64,000 nt of DNA from Variovorax paradoxus (lineage in GTDB: Bacteria > Pseudomonadota > Gammaproteobacteria > Burkholderiales > Burkholderiaceae_C). The notes beneath the pieces are model-generated. The model saw nothing but the letters and a program-made list of their open reading frames with translations. It did not search any database and was not told the DNA's origin. The position numbers and the translations under genes are program-made. The stretch lies in assembly GCF_009755665.1 (NCBI RefSeq), contig NZ_CP046622.1, positions 2,170,001-2,234,000 of the forward strand, written 5' to 3'. Shown here piece by piece: positions 41,378 through 50,292 of the stretch (position 1 is the stretch's first letter; each line of letters starts with the position of its first letter).

Positions 41378-41632
41378 ATCCTTGCTTGTTGCTTCGGCCG
41401 AGGCCGCCGCGGCGCGGCGCGCGGCCTCCTGCGCCTCGGCCTCGCGCTGCCTGATCGCGCGGCGGCGGCCCGGGGTTCCCATCAGGTAAACCACCAAGGC
41501 CACGGGCGCCAATCCGTACATGAGAAATGTGAAGATGGCACCCAGCACGGTGCCCGTGGTGCTGGTGGCTTCGGCGACGGCCATCATCACGGCGACGTAG
41601 AGCCAGCCGATCACGATCAGGTGGATGAACAC
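41309..41632 (-). CDS. Hypothetical membrane protein, 107 aa
   Basis: A small protein with two transmembrane helices (FIHLIVIGWLYVAVMMAVAE at the N-terminus and FTFLMYGLAPVALVVYLMG at about residues 34-52) and an Ala/Glu/Arg-rich cytoplasmic tail (REAEAQEAARRAAAASAEAT). This type is common in Burkholderiales next to PHA synthase genes; function unknown. The 3' end overlaps pgeF on the other strand, which is unusual but possible. The start ATG at 41632 is the first in frame. Confidence 0.7.
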   Translation of the reverse strand: MFIHLIVIGWLYVAVMMAVAEATSTTGTVLGAIFTFLMYGLAPVALVVYLMGTPGRRRAIRQREAEAQEAARRAAAASAEATSKDSGLPDQGGEAAADAVPPVRKEP

Positions 41633-41746
41633 AACAGGTTTCAGTCGGTAAGTAGGTGGGCGGCGTTATGAAGGCCTTGTGAAATGCAGCATACTCAAAA
41701 CACGAGCAGCCATCCGTACCGACTCAGGCGAGGACCAGGAGACACC

Positions 41747-43495
41747 ATGAAGCAACAAGCCACGGGGGCCGATGCGTTCGCGCCCTTCCAGCAGGCACTG
41801 TCAGAGGGATGGAACAAGGCGCTGGAATCATTCCAGCAATCCGCCGCGCAGGGGGCCTCGGCCTTCGTGGGCGGCACGCCGCTGTGGCAAATGCCGCAGG
41901 CAGCCAAGATGCCCGAGCTGCCCAAGATCTCCATCGACCCCGAAAAGCTTCAATCGATCCAGCAGCAATACGTTGCCGAGGCGACCGAGCTCTGGCGCCA
42001 GGGCTTCGCCGCCAAGCCCGAGGGCGACAAGCGCTTTGCATCCGACGCCTGGGGCGGCAATCCGCTCGCTGCCTTCTCGGCGGCCGTGTACCTGCTCAAC
42101 GGCCGCACCATGCTGAACATGGCCGAGGCCATCGACGCCGACGAAAAAACCAAGGCCCGCCTGCGCTTTGCCGTGGAGCAGTGGATGGCCGCGTCGTCGC
42201 CCAGCAATTCGCTGGCGCTGAACGCCGAGGCGCAGAAAAAAGCCATCGAGACCCAGGGCGAGAGCATTGCCAAGGGCATTCAGAACCTGCTGCACGACAT
42301 CAAGCAGGGCCACCTCAGCATGACCGACGAGAGCGCCTTCGAAGTGGGGCGCAACGTGGCCACCACCGAGGGCGCGGTGGTGTTCGAGAACGAGCTGTTC
42401 CAGCTGCTCGAATACAAGCCGCTCACGGCCAAGGTGTACGAGCGGCCCTTCCTGCTGGTGCCGCCCTGCATCAACAAGTTCTACATACTCGACCTGCAGC
42501 CCGAAAACTCGCTGATCCGCTATGCCAACGAGCAGGGCCACCGCGTGTTTGTGGTGAGCTGGCGCAACCCCGACGAATCGCTGGCCAACGCCACGTGGGA
42601 CGACTACATCGAGAACGCCGCTATCAAGGCGATTCACACGGTGCAGGAAATCAGCGGAAGCAAGCAGATCAATGCGCTGGGCTTCTGCGTGGGCGGCACC
42701 ATCCTGAGCACCGCGCTGGCCGTGCTTGCGGCACGCGGCGAAAAGCCGGCGGCGTCGGTCACGCTGCTCACCACGTTCCTCGACTTCAGCGACACGGGCA
42801 TTCTCGACATCTTCGTGGACGAGCCGATGGTGCAGTACCGCGAAATGCAGCTCGGCAAGGGCGGGCTGCTGCCGGGCGGCGACCTGGCCTCCACCTTCAG
42901 CTTTCTGCGCCCGAACGACCTGGTGTGGAACTACGTGGTCGGCAATTACCTGAAGGGCGAAACCCCGCCGCCGTTCGACCTGCTTTACTGGAACAGCGAC
43001 GCCACCAACCTGCCGGGCCCGTTCTACACCTGGTACCTGCGTAACACGTACCACGAGAACAAGCTCGCCAAGCCCAATGCGCTTTCGGTGTGCGGCCAGA
43101 AGGTCGACCTCGGCAAGATCGACATCCCGGCCTATATCTACGGCTCGCGCGAAGACCACATCGTGCCGATTGGCGGCGCCTATGCGTCCACGCAGCTGCT
43201 GCCCGGCAAGAAGCGCTTCGTCATGGGCGCTTCGGGCCACATTGCCGGCGTGATCAACCCGCCCGCCAAGAAAAAGCGCAGCCACTGGATCCGCGAGGAC
43301 GGCAAGTTTCCGAAGACGCAGGCCGAATGGCTGGCCGGCGCCACGGAGCACCCCGGCAGCTGGTGGACCGACTGGGCCCAATGGCTCAAGGGTCATGCGG
43401 GCAAGCAGGTTCCCGCGCCCAAGACCTACGGCAACGGCAAGGCTTACAAGGCCATCGAGCCGGCACCGGGGCGCTACGTCAAGGCCCGCGCCTGA
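41747..43495 (+). CDS. phaC: Class I poly(3-hydroxyalkanoate) synthase
   Basis: A 582-residue enzyme that polymerises (R)-3-hydroxyacyl-CoA into PHA. The nucleophile Cys is in the lipase-like box GFCVGG (NALGFCVGGTIL), the Asp is in YGSREDHIVPIGG and the His is in GASGHIAGVINPPAKKKRSH. The N-terminal region and ANTVLWDD-like stretch (ATWDDYIENAAIKAI) match class I enzymes. The ATG at 41747 has ACCAGGAGACACC before it; an upstream ATG at 41684 is less likely. The phaA thiolase gene follows 81 bp downstream. The acetoacetyl-CoA reductase gene phaB is not in the window. Confidence 0.95.
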   Translation: MKQQATGADAFAPFQQALSEGWNKALESFQQSAAQGASAFVGGTPLWQMPQAAKMPELPKISIDPEKLQSIQQQYVAEATELWRQGFAAKPEGDKRFASDAWGGNPLAAFSAAVYLLNGRTMLNMAEAIDADEKTKARLRFAVEQWMAASSPSNSLALNAEAQKKAIETQGESIAKGIQNLLHDIKQGHLSMTDESAFEVGRNVATTEGAVVFENELFQLLEYKPLTAKVYERPFLLVPPCINKFYILDLQPENSLIRYANEQGHRVFVVSWRNPDESLANATWDDYIENAAIKAIHTVQEISGSKQINALGFCVGGTILSTALAVLAARGEKPAASVTLLTTFLDFSDTGILDIFVDEPMVQYREMQLGKGGLLPGGDLASTFSFLRPNDLVWNYVVGNYLKGETPPPFDLLYWNSDATNLPGPFYTWYLRNTYHENKLAKPNALSVCGQKVDLGKIDIPAYIYGSREDHIVPIGGAYASTQLLPGKKRFVMGASGHIAGVINPPAKKKRSHWIREDGKFPKTQAEWLAGATEHPGSWWTDWAQWLKGHAGKQVPAPKTYGNGKAYKAIEPAPGRYVKARA

Positions 43496-43576
43496 CATAG
43501 CTCAACGCAACAGCCGACAGCCGCACACACAATCCCACGCACCCGCTTCATTCAAATCACTTCAACGGAGAATTTC

Positions 43577-44755
43577 ATGGAAGACATCGTCATCGTTTCG
43601 GCTGCACGCACGGCGGTCGGCAAGTTCGGCGGCTCGCTCGCCGGCATTGCGGCCACGGAGCTGGGCGCCCTCGTGATCAAGGAAGTGATTGCACGCGCGA
43701 ACCTCACGGCCGAGCAGGTCGGTGAAGCCATCATGGGCCAGGTGCTGGCCGCCGGCGCGGGCCAGAACCCCGCGCGGCAGGCGTGGCTGAAGAGCGGCGG
43801 TGCCAAGGAAACCCCGGCGCTCACCATCAATGCGGTGTGCGGCTCGGGCCTGAAGGCGGTCATGCTCGCGGCGCAGGCCGTGGCTACGGGCGACAGCGAA
43901 ATCGTGATTGCCGGCGGCCAAGAGAACATGAGCATGGCGCCGCACGTGCTGCCCAACTCGCGCAACGGCCAGCGCATGGGCGACTGGAAAATGGTCGACA
44001 CCATGATCGTCGACGGCCTGTGGGACGTGTACAACCAGTACCACATGGGCATCACGGCCGAGAACGTGGCCAAGAAGTTCGGCATCGACCGCTCGGCGCA
44101 AGATGAGCTCGCCCTGGGCAGCCAGACCAAGGCCGCGGCCGCGCAAGATGCCGGCAAGTTCAAGGACGAGATCGTGCCGGTGAGCATTCCGCAGAAGAAG
44201 GGCGACCCGCTCGTCTTCGACAAGGACGAGTTCATCAACCGCAAGACGAGCGCCGAAGGCCTGGCGGGCCTGCGCCCCGCGTTCGACAAGGCCGGCGGCG
44301 TGACCGCGGGCAATGCCTCGGGCCTGAACGACGGCGCCGCCGCCGTGATGGTGATGACGGCCAAGAAGGCCGCCGCCCTGGGACTGAAGCCGCTGGGCCG
44401 CATTGCAAGCTACGCCACCGCAGGCCTCGACCCGGCCATCATGGGCATGGGTCCGGTGCCCGCGTCGACCAAGGCGCTGCAGCGCGCCGGCTGGAAGGCC
44501 GCCGACCTCGACCTGCTCGAGATCAACGAGGCCTTTGCCGCGCAGGCTTGCGCTGTGAACAAGGAAATGGGCTGGGACGTGAACAAGGTGAACGTGAATG
44601 GCGGCGCCATCGCCATCGGTCACCCCATCGGCGCGTCGGGTTGCCGCATTCTCGTGACGCTGCTGCACGAAATGCAGCGGCAGAACGCCAAGAAGGGCAT
44701 TGCGTCGCTGTGCATCGGCGGCGGCATGGGCGTGGCGCTGACTATCGAGCGCTAA
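43577..44755 (+). CDS. phaA: Acetyl-CoA acetyltransferase (beta-ketothiolase)
   Basis: A 392-residue biosynthetic thiolase. The acyl-accepting Cys is in TINAVCGSGLKAVMLAAQ, the His is in GGAIAIGHPIGASGCR and the second Cys is in ASLCIGGGMGVALTIER. NEAFAAQA is also present. It condenses two acetyl-CoA to acetoacetyl-CoA for PHA synthesis, consistent with phaC immediately upstream. CGGAGAATTTC precedes the ATG at 43577. A large inverted repeat follows the gene. Confidence 0.94.
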   Translation: MEDIVIVSAARTAVGKFGGSLAGIAATELGALVIKEVIARANLTAEQVGEAIMGQVLAAGAGQNPARQAWLKSGGAKETPALTINAVCGSGLKAVMLAAQAVATGDSEIVIAGGQENMSMAPHVLPNSRNGQRMGDWKMVDTMIVDGLWDVYNQYHMGITAENVAKKFGIDRSAQDELALGSQTKAAAAQDAGKFKDEIVPVSIPQKKGDPLVFDKDEFINRKTSAEGLAGLRPAFDKAGGVTAGNASGLNDGAAAVMVMTAKKAAALGLKPLGRIASYATAGLDPAIMGMGPVPASTKALQRAGWKAADLDLLEINEAFAAQACAVNKEMGWDVNKVNVNGGAIAIGHPIGASGCRILVTLLHEMQRQNAKKGIASLCIGGGMGVALTIER

Positions 44756-44804
44756 GCTTTCTTTCGGGGCGCTGCCGTTCTTCAGGGCGGCGCACCCGCC
44801 GACG

Positions 44805-45016
44805 GGGTACCTTTCTCCGCGAATGTCCCCCGGCCTTCGGCCTCCTCCTTTATTTCGCTGCGCAAGGCACCCCATCGACGGGTGCGTTACACAGAGTGGT
44901 GGTTGATCAGCGGTACACCGGCAGCGTGCCCTAGTGCACAGGGCATCGGGTGCTCCGCGCAGCGAAATAAAGGAGGAGGGGCGCAGCCCCGGGGGACATT
45001 CGCGGAGGGGAGTACC
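44805..45016. repeat. Long inverted repeat after phaA (repeated-element-like)
   Basis: The arms at 44805-44878 and 44941-45016 are inverted copies with perfect blocks: CTCCGCGAATGTCCCCCGG (44815-44833) against its complement at 44989-45007, and CCTCCTCCTTTATTTCGCTG plus CGC (44841-44863) against 44957-44979. GGGTAC marks both outer ends. The spacer between arms is about 60 bp. It could be a MITE-like or extragenic repeat, and as RNA a very long hairpin ending phaA transcription. I see no transposase. The rest of the gap 45017-45252 shows nothing else. Confidence 0.8.
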
Positions 45017-45252
45017 CGGTGGCCTTTGCACCAGCCCTGAACAGCAGCCCTGAATAGCAGACGCCACCTTGTTCACCGCCCAAATTTTCAGCAAACTGAT
45101 TATTTCCCTTGTAAAACAACAACTTAAATAGCGTTTACAAGGAAGCACATCAGTTATCCCCAAAGTTGTCCACGGAAAATGGGGACGGCACCGGCTTCTT
45201 CACAATTCGCTCGCAAGTCCTTGTTTTATTGGCCTGCGGCACCGGGTTTCAG

Positions 45253-46161
45253 TCAAATGGCAGCCTGCTCACCCGCATAGTGCCGGCACAGCGTTTCGAC
45301 CAGCGCTTGCGCATAGATCGGCAACGCCGCCCGGTCTCGCACCAGCAAGTACCGCTCCCGCACACACCACGCATCGCTCAGGTCGATCAGCGCGAGCTGC
45401 ATGCTCTCCTGGTTGCGGCGTGCGGCCGATTCGGGCACCACGCCAATGCCCACGCCGCTGCCGATCATTCGGCACATCGCATCAAAGCTGCTCAGCTGGA
45501 TACGCAGCTTCTGCCGCTTGCCGAGGTTGTCGGTAATTTGTGCGAGAAAAGTCTGCAGCGTGCTGCCTTGCTGCATGCCGATCGCGTCTTCGTCCAGCGT
45601 CTCGGCAAATGAAATCTTCCGGCGCTTTGCGAAGCGGTGCTTGCGGGATGTGACGAGCACCAGCCGGTCGGTGCTGAAGTGAATGGCTTCCAGGCCCAGC
45701 GTATCGACGCGCCCCGCCACGATGCCGATGTCGGCGCGGCCGTCGAGCACACCGCGCGGGATCTGAGCATTCGGTTTTTCCTGAAGGTCGACGTTGATGC
45801 GCGGGTTGTGCGCAAGGAAGCCGGGCAATATTTCGGGCAGGAAATCGGTCACTGCCGTGGTGTTGGCGAACACGCGCAGGTGGCCGCGCAGGCCGCCGCC
45901 GTATTCGAGCAGGTCGGCGCGCAGTTGCTCCGTTTGATGCAGCACCAGGCGGGCATGGTGCAGAAAGGCTTCTCCCGGCGGCAGCAGGCGCACGCCGCGT
46001 GCTTCGCGCTGCAGCAGCTGCAAGCCCGCCTGTGTTTCGAGCGCCTTGATGCGCGCACTGGCCGCCGCAAGCGACAGGTGCTGCCGCTCGGCGGCCCGCG
46101 TGAGGTTGCCGAGTTCGGCCGTGGCAACGAAAAGGCGCAGGTCGGTCAGGTCGAAGAGCAT
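45253..46161 (-). CDS. LysR-family regulator of the adjacent CoA-ester pathway
   Basis: A 302-residue LysR protein. The helix-turn-helix is within DLRLFVATAELGNLTRAAER and LSLAAASARIKALETQAGLQ, and the effector domain follows (LRVFANTTAVTDFLPEILPG). It is divergent from the Bug/hydratase/CoA-transferase/lyase genes, with a strong inverted repeat in the 105-bp gap, so it is the likely regulator of that cluster. In Pseudomonas a LysR gene (ripR) is similarly placed beside itaconate genes; the comparison is by arrangement only. Confidence 0.9.
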   Translation of the reverse strand: MLFDLTDLRLFVATAELGNLTRAAERQHLSLAAASARIKALETQAGLQLLQREARGVRLLPPGEAFLHHARLVLHQTEQLRADLLEYGGGLRGHLRVFANTTAVTDFLPEILPGFLAHNPRINVDLQEKPNAQIPRGVLDGRADIGIVAGRVDTLGLEAIHFSTDRLVLVTSRKHRFAKRRKISFAETLDEDAIGMQQGSTLQTFLAQITDNLGKRQKLRIQLSSFDAMCRMIGSGVGIGVVPESAARRNQESMQLALIDLSDAWCVRERYLLVRDRAALPIYAQALVETLCRHYAGEQAAI

Positions 46162-46171
46162 GGACCATCGT

Positions 46172-46204
46172 ACCCAAGCCTTCGGTAAATCAGAAGGCTG
46201 GGTT
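46172..46204. promoter_or_regulatory. Candidate LysR operator: inverted repeat between divergent genes
   Basis: ACCCAAGCCTTC and GAAGGCTGGGTT are near-perfect inverted arms around GGTAAATCA. The repeat starts 11 bp from the LysR start codon and lies 63 bp before the Bug gene. The TTC-N9-GAA centre fits a LysR site. Confidence 0.55.
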
Positions 46205-46266
46205 CCGAAATCGCAGATTGCGCGCAGGGGTAGGGCGGAACACCATGCGGCCATGGAGACAAAGAC

Positions 46267-47238
46267 ATGAGATTTCGCGCACTGGCCTTTCTTTCGTTCG
46301 CCGCCGCATTGATTGCCGCAGGCCCTGCAACCGCGCAGCCTTACCCCTCGCGCCCCGTCACCCTCATCGTGCCGCAGGCCGCGGGCGGCACCAACGACAT
46401 CGTGGGTCGCCTCGTGGGCCAGAAGATCGGCGAGGTGATGAACGCCAGCGTGGTGGTCGACAACCGGCCCGGCGCGGGCGGCAACATCGGCACGCAGCTC
46501 GTCGCCAAGGGCCCGAAGGACGGCTACACGCTGCTCGTGACCATCAGCAGCAGCCAGGCCATCAACCCGGCGCTCTACAAGAACGCCGCTTTCGACCCGG
46601 TGAAGGACTTCAAGCCCGTCGGCCTGATCGGCGCGGTGCCCAACGTGCTGCTGGTCAACCCTTCGTTTCCGGCCAAGGACTTCAACGAGTTCCTGAAGCT
46701 CGCGCGGGAGAAGGGCGCCAACTACCAGTACGCCTGCGCCGGCAACGGCACGCTCAACCACCTGCTTGGCGAAATGCTCAACAGCATGGCCGGCATCTCC
46801 CTGCAGCACGTGCCGTACAAGGGCGTGGCGCCTGCGCTGAACGACGTGCTCGGCGGGCAACTGCCCATCGTGTTCGCCAGCCTGCCTTCGGCGCTTTCGC
46901 ACATCAAGGCCGGCAAGCTGCGCGCGCTGGCCGTGAGCGGCGACAAGCGCTCGCCGGTGCTGCCCGGCGTGCCCACCATTGCCGAGGCGGTGCCGGGCTA
47001 CAACGGCACGCTGTGGATCGGCCTGTTCGCGCCTGCGGGCGTGCCGGCCGACGTGCTCGCCACGCTGCAAGACGCCACGCGCAAGGCGCTCGCCGCAAAG
47101 GACCTGCGCGACAAGCTCGACCAGCAGGGCGTCGAGATCGCAGCGCCCACCACGCCGGAGCAGTTTTCGAAACTGCTGCAGGACGACCTCGCCAAGTGGG
47201 CGCGCATCGTCAAGGCATCGGGCGCTGCTGTGGACTGA
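46267..47238 (+). CDS. Bug/TctC substrate-binding protein (first of two in the cluster)
   Basis: A 323-residue periplasmic protein with a signal peptide of about 23 residues (ending GPATAQ). The Bug motif PYPSRPVTLIVPQAAGGTND is followed by VVVDNRPGAGGNIGTQLVAK and LQHVPYKGVAPALNDVLGGQ. No TctA/TctB membrane genes are in the window, so it must work with a permease coded elsewhere. First gene after the divergent LysR gene, it probably captures the dicarboxylate handled by the downstream enzymes. Ligand inferred only. Confidence 0.93.
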   Translation: MRFRALAFLSFAAALIAAGPATAQPYPSRPVTLIVPQAAGGTNDIVGRLVGQKIGEVMNASVVVDNRPGAGGNIGTQLVAKGPKDGYTLLVTISSSQAINPALYKNAAFDPVKDFKPVGLIGAVPNVLLVNPSFPAKDFNEFLKLAREKGANYQYACAGNGTLNHLLGEMLNSMAGISLQHVPYKGVAPALNDVLGGQLPIVFASLPSALSHIKAGKLRALAVSGDKRSPVLPGVPTIAEAVPGYNGTLWIGLFAPAGVPADVLATLQDATRKALAAKDLRDKLDQQGVEIAAPTTPEQFSKLLQDDLAKWARIVKASGAAVD

Positions 47239-47261
47239 TGGACTGACATAAAAAAAGAACC

Positions 47262-48170
47262 ATGAACAATCACGCGCCGGAAAATTCCTCTCCACTGATC
47301 GGCGGCGACACACTCGCAAAGCTCCAGTCATGGCAGGGCCGCAGCGAAACGCTGGCCGACGAGATCACCGCCGCGCCCGTGCGTGCGCTCTCGGCCACGC
47401 TGGACCGCGACGACCCGCTGCCCGCCGCCGGCACGCGCCTGCCCGAGCTCTGGCACTGGCTCTACTTCCTGCCGCACCATCGCCAATCCGAAATCGGCGA
47501 AGACGGCCATGCAAAGCGCGGCGGTTTCTTGCCGCCGGTGCCGCTGCCGCGCCGCATGTGGGCCGGCGGACGGCTGGTGTGGGAGAAGGGCAATCCGCTG
47601 CAAGTCGGCGACGCGGTCGAGCGCACCTCGACCATCGCCTCCGTCACGCACAAGGCAGGCCGCACCGGCGAGCTGGTGTTCGTGCTCGTGCGCCATGAAG
47701 TACGAAACGCGCGCGGCCTTGCGCTCACCGAGGAGCACGACATCGTCTACCGTGCCGCGGCCGCGCCCGACGAGAAAACCCCGCCGCCCACACCCGCGCC
47801 CAAAGACGCCGCCTTCAGCCGCGAGGTCGTGCCCGACGACGTGCTGCTGTTCCGCTACTCGGCGCTCACCTTCAACGGCCACCGCATTCACTACGACCGC
47901 CGCTACGTGACGCAGGTCGAAGGCTATCCGGGCCTGATCGTGCACGGCCCGCTCATTGCCACGCTGCTGGTCGACCTGCTGCGCCGCAACGTGCCGGGCG
48001 CACAACTCGCGCGCTTCGAATTCCGCGCGGTGCGGCCGACCTTCGACATCGCGCCGTTCCGCGTGCACGGCAAGCCGGCCGAAGGCAGCACCGACGGCAA
48101 GACCTTCAGCCTGTGGGGCGAAGACGCCGACGGCTGGCTCACGATGCAGGCCACGGCCGTGCTCGCATGA
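47262..48170 (+). CDS. MaoC-type acyl-CoA hydratase, itaconyl-/mesaconyl-CoA hydratase-like
   Basis: A 302-residue double hot-dog protein. The N-terminal half contains LPELWHWLYFLPHHRQSEIG and GFLPPVPLPRRMWAGGRLVW, a signature of the mesaconyl-C4-CoA / itaconyl-CoA hydratase group. The C-terminal half carries the catalytic pattern RYSALTFNGHRIHYDRRYVT with GLIVHGPLIATLLVDLL. It would hydrate itaconyl-CoA to citramalyl-CoA. It lies 23 bp after the Bug gene and 19 bp before the CoA-transferase gene. Substrate is inferred from the whole cluster. Confidence 0.83.
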   Translation: MNNHAPENSSPLIGGDTLAKLQSWQGRSETLADEITAAPVRALSATLDRDDPLPAAGTRLPELWHWLYFLPHHRQSEIGEDGHAKRGGFLPPVPLPRRMWAGGRLVWEKGNPLQVGDAVERTSTIASVTHKAGRTGELVFVLVRHEVRNARGLALTEEHDIVYRAAAAPDEKTPPPTPAPKDAAFSREVVPDDVLLFRYSALTFNGHRIHYDRRYVTQVEGYPGLIVHGPLIATLLVDLLRRNVPGAQLARFEFRAVRPTFDIAPFRVHGKPAEGSTDGKTFSLWGEDADGWLTMQATAVLA

Positions 48171-48189
48171 ACACAGGGAGAACAAGCGC

Positions 48190-49371
48190 ATGACAAGACC
48201 CCTCGACGGCATTACCGTGGTTTCGCTCGAGCACGCGATTGCGGCACCGTTCTGCACCCGGCAACTGGCCGACCTCGGCGCCCGCGTCATCAAGGTGGAG
48301 CGCCCCGGCGTGGGTGACTTTGCGCGCGCCTACGACGCCCGCGTGGGCGGCGAGGCCTCGCACTTCGTGTGGGTGAATCGCTCCAAGGAAAGCCTCACGC
48401 TCGACCTCAAGCAACCGGCCGCTCTGGCCGTTCTGCAAGAACTGGTGGCCGGTGCCGACGTGCTGGTGCAGAACCTGGCGCCCGGAGCAGCCGCGCGCAT
48501 GGGACTGGGTGCCGAAGCGCTGCAGGCCAGGCACCCACGGCTCATCGTGTGCGACATCTCGGGCTATGGCGAAGACGGCCCGTACCGCGACAAGAAGGCG
48601 TACGACCTCTTGATACAGAGCGAAGCGGGCTTCCTGTCGGTGACGGGTACGCCGGACGATCCGTGCAAGTCCGGCAACTCCATCGCCGACATTGCGGCGG
48701 GCATGTACGCATACACCGGCATCCTCGCGGCGCTGCTGCAGCGCGGCAAGACGGGCAAGGGTTCGCACATCGACGTGTCGATGCTCGAATCGCTCGCCGA
48801 GTGGATGGGCTACCCGATGTACTACGCCTACGAGGGTGCCCCTCCGCCGCCTCGCAGCGCCGCCTCGCACGCAACCATCTATCCGTATGGGCCGTTTCCC
48901 GCTGGCGACGGCGGCACCGTGATGCTGGGCCTGCAGAACGAGCGCGAATGGCGCGCGTTCTGCGAAAAGGTGCTGCTGCAGGCGGGGCTTGCCACCGACG
49001 CGCGCTTCGACAGCAACGCGCACCGCAACGAGAACCGCGATGCGCTGCGCGCCATCATCGTGGAGACCTTTGGCGCTCTCGATACTGCACAGGTGCTCGA
49101 GCGCCTCGATGCCGCGCAGATTGCCAACGCGCGCATGAACGACATGGCCGGGCTGTGGGCGCATCCGCAATTGCAGGCGCGGGACCGCTGGCGGCAGGTG
49201 GGTTCGCCGGCCGGCGCTATTCCGGCGCTGCTGCCGGCGGGTCGCCAGAGCGCTTTCGACTACCGCATGGACCCGGTGCCCGCCGTCGGCGAGCACACCG
49301 AAGCCATTCTGCGCAGCCTGGGGCGAGGCGATGCGGACATCGCCGCGCTGCGAGAGGCGGGGGCGGTGTGA
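48190..49371 (+). CDS. CaiB/BaiF (family III) CoA-transferase
   Basis: A 393-residue enzyme. The family III start is LDGITVVSLEHAIAAPFCTR, with LADLGARVIKVERPGVGDFA. FVWVNRSKESLTLDL and the catalytic Asp region KKAYDLLIQSEAGFLSVTG follow, then GNSIADIAAGMYAYTGILAA. It moves CoA between dicarboxylic acids. With the hydratase before and the CitE-like lyase after, it fits itaconate or mesaconate activation from succinyl-CoA or a similar donor. It overlaps the lyase gene by 4 bp. Confidence 0.88.
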   Translation: MTRPLDGITVVSLEHAIAAPFCTRQLADLGARVIKVERPGVGDFARAYDARVGGEASHFVWVNRSKESLTLDLKQPAALAVLQELVAGADVLVQNLAPGAAARMGLGAEALQARHPRLIVCDISGYGEDGPYRDKKAYDLLIQSEAGFLSVTGTPDDPCKSGNSIADIAAGMYAYTGILAALLQRGKTGKGSHIDVSMLESLAEWMGYPMYYAYEGAPPPPRSAASHATIYPYGPFPAGDGGTVMLGLQNEREWRAFCEKVLLQAGLATDARFDSNAHRNENRDALRAIIVETFGALDTAQVLERLDAAQIANARMNDMAGLWAHPQLQARDRWRQVGSPAGAIPALLPAGRQSAFDYRMDPVPAVGEHTEAILRSLGRGDADIAALREAGAV

Positions 49372-50240
49372 GCACGGCGCATGCGGCGCTGCCGCTGGAA
49401 TTGGCGCGCACCTTCCTGTTCGTGCCCGCGGACCGGCCCGAGCGCCATGCGCGCGCGCTGGCCAGCGGCGCAGGCGGCGTGATCGTCGACCTGGAAGACG
49501 CCGTGGCGCCCGATCGCAAGGAGGGGGCGCGTGCACAGTTGAGAGCTTCTTTCTCTGCCTTGAGTGCAGTGGAACGGCAGCGCCTGCTGGTGCGCATCAA
49601 CGCCTGCGGAACGCCGTGGCACGGCGGTGACCTCGCGGAGGTCGGCGAACTTGCGGCCCAAGGCTTGATCGCCGGCGTGATGCTGCCGAAGGCCGAGCGT
49701 GCGGCCGACCTGCAGCAGCTCGGTGCGGCCCTCGGGCCCAAGAGCCTGATCGTGCCGTTGATCGAATCGGCCGCAGGCCTGGAAGCCGCGCGCGAAATCG
49801 CGGCGGCGCCGCAGGTGCTGCGGCTCGCATTCGGCAATCTCGATTTCCAGGCAGACCTGGGGCTTGCCTGCGACTCGAACGAAGCCGAACTGGTGCCCGT
49901 GCGCCTGGCATTGGTGCTCGCCTCGCGCCGCGCCGGGCTTGCGGCGCCCATCGACGGCGTGACGCCCGATTGGCGCGATGCGGCGCGGCTCGCCAACGAC
50001 GCGGCACGCGCCCGGCGCGGTGGCTTCGGCGCCAAGCTTTGCATTCACCCGGACCAGGTCGCGCCCGTGCATGCCGCCCTTGGCCCAAACCCCGATGAGC
50101 TCGCATGGGCGCGCCGCGTGATCGATGCGACCCATGCCGCGGGCGGTGGCGTCGTCAGCCTCGACGGGCGCATGGTCGACGCGCCCGTGGTGCGGCTCGC
50201 CGAGCGCCTGCTGGCACTCGAATCGCAAGCTCCGCCCTGA
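49368..50240 (+). CDS. CitE-like CoA-ester lyase (citramalyl-CoA lyase type)
   Basis: A 290-residue TIM-barrel lyase. LARTFLFVPADRPERHARAL is the CitE opening, IVDLEDAVAPDRKEGARAQL carries the metal-binding acid, and LLVRINACGTPWHGGDLAEV and VMLPKAERAADLQQL follow. IESAAGLEAAREIAAAPQVL and KLCIHPDQVAPVHAALGP close the domain. It would split citramalyl-CoA to acetyl-CoA and pyruvate. The start is a GTG at 49368 overlapping the CoA-transferase stop (GTGTGAG), which indicates translational coupling. Confidence 0.87.
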   Translation: MSTAHAALPLELARTFLFVPADRPERHARALASGAGGVIVDLEDAVAPDRKEGARAQLRASFSALSAVERQRLLVRINACGTPWHGGDLAEVGELAAQGLIAGVMLPKAERAADLQQLGAALGPKSLIVPLIESAAGLEAAREIAAAPQVLRLAFGNLDFQADLGLACDSNEAELVPVRLALVLASRRAGLAAPIDGVTPDWRDAARLANDAARARRGGFGAKLCIHPDQVAPVHAALGPNPDELAWARRVIDATHAAGGGVVSLDGRMVDAPVVRLAERLLALESQAPP

Positions 50241-50292
50241 AGGCGGCGGGGCTTCGGACATTTCAGACCAATAACCTCAAGGAGACAACGAA

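Noticed and set aside
41828..43498. A 556-codon open frame antisense to phaC
   Set aside because: GC-skew shadow; phaC on the plus strand has all catalytic motifs.
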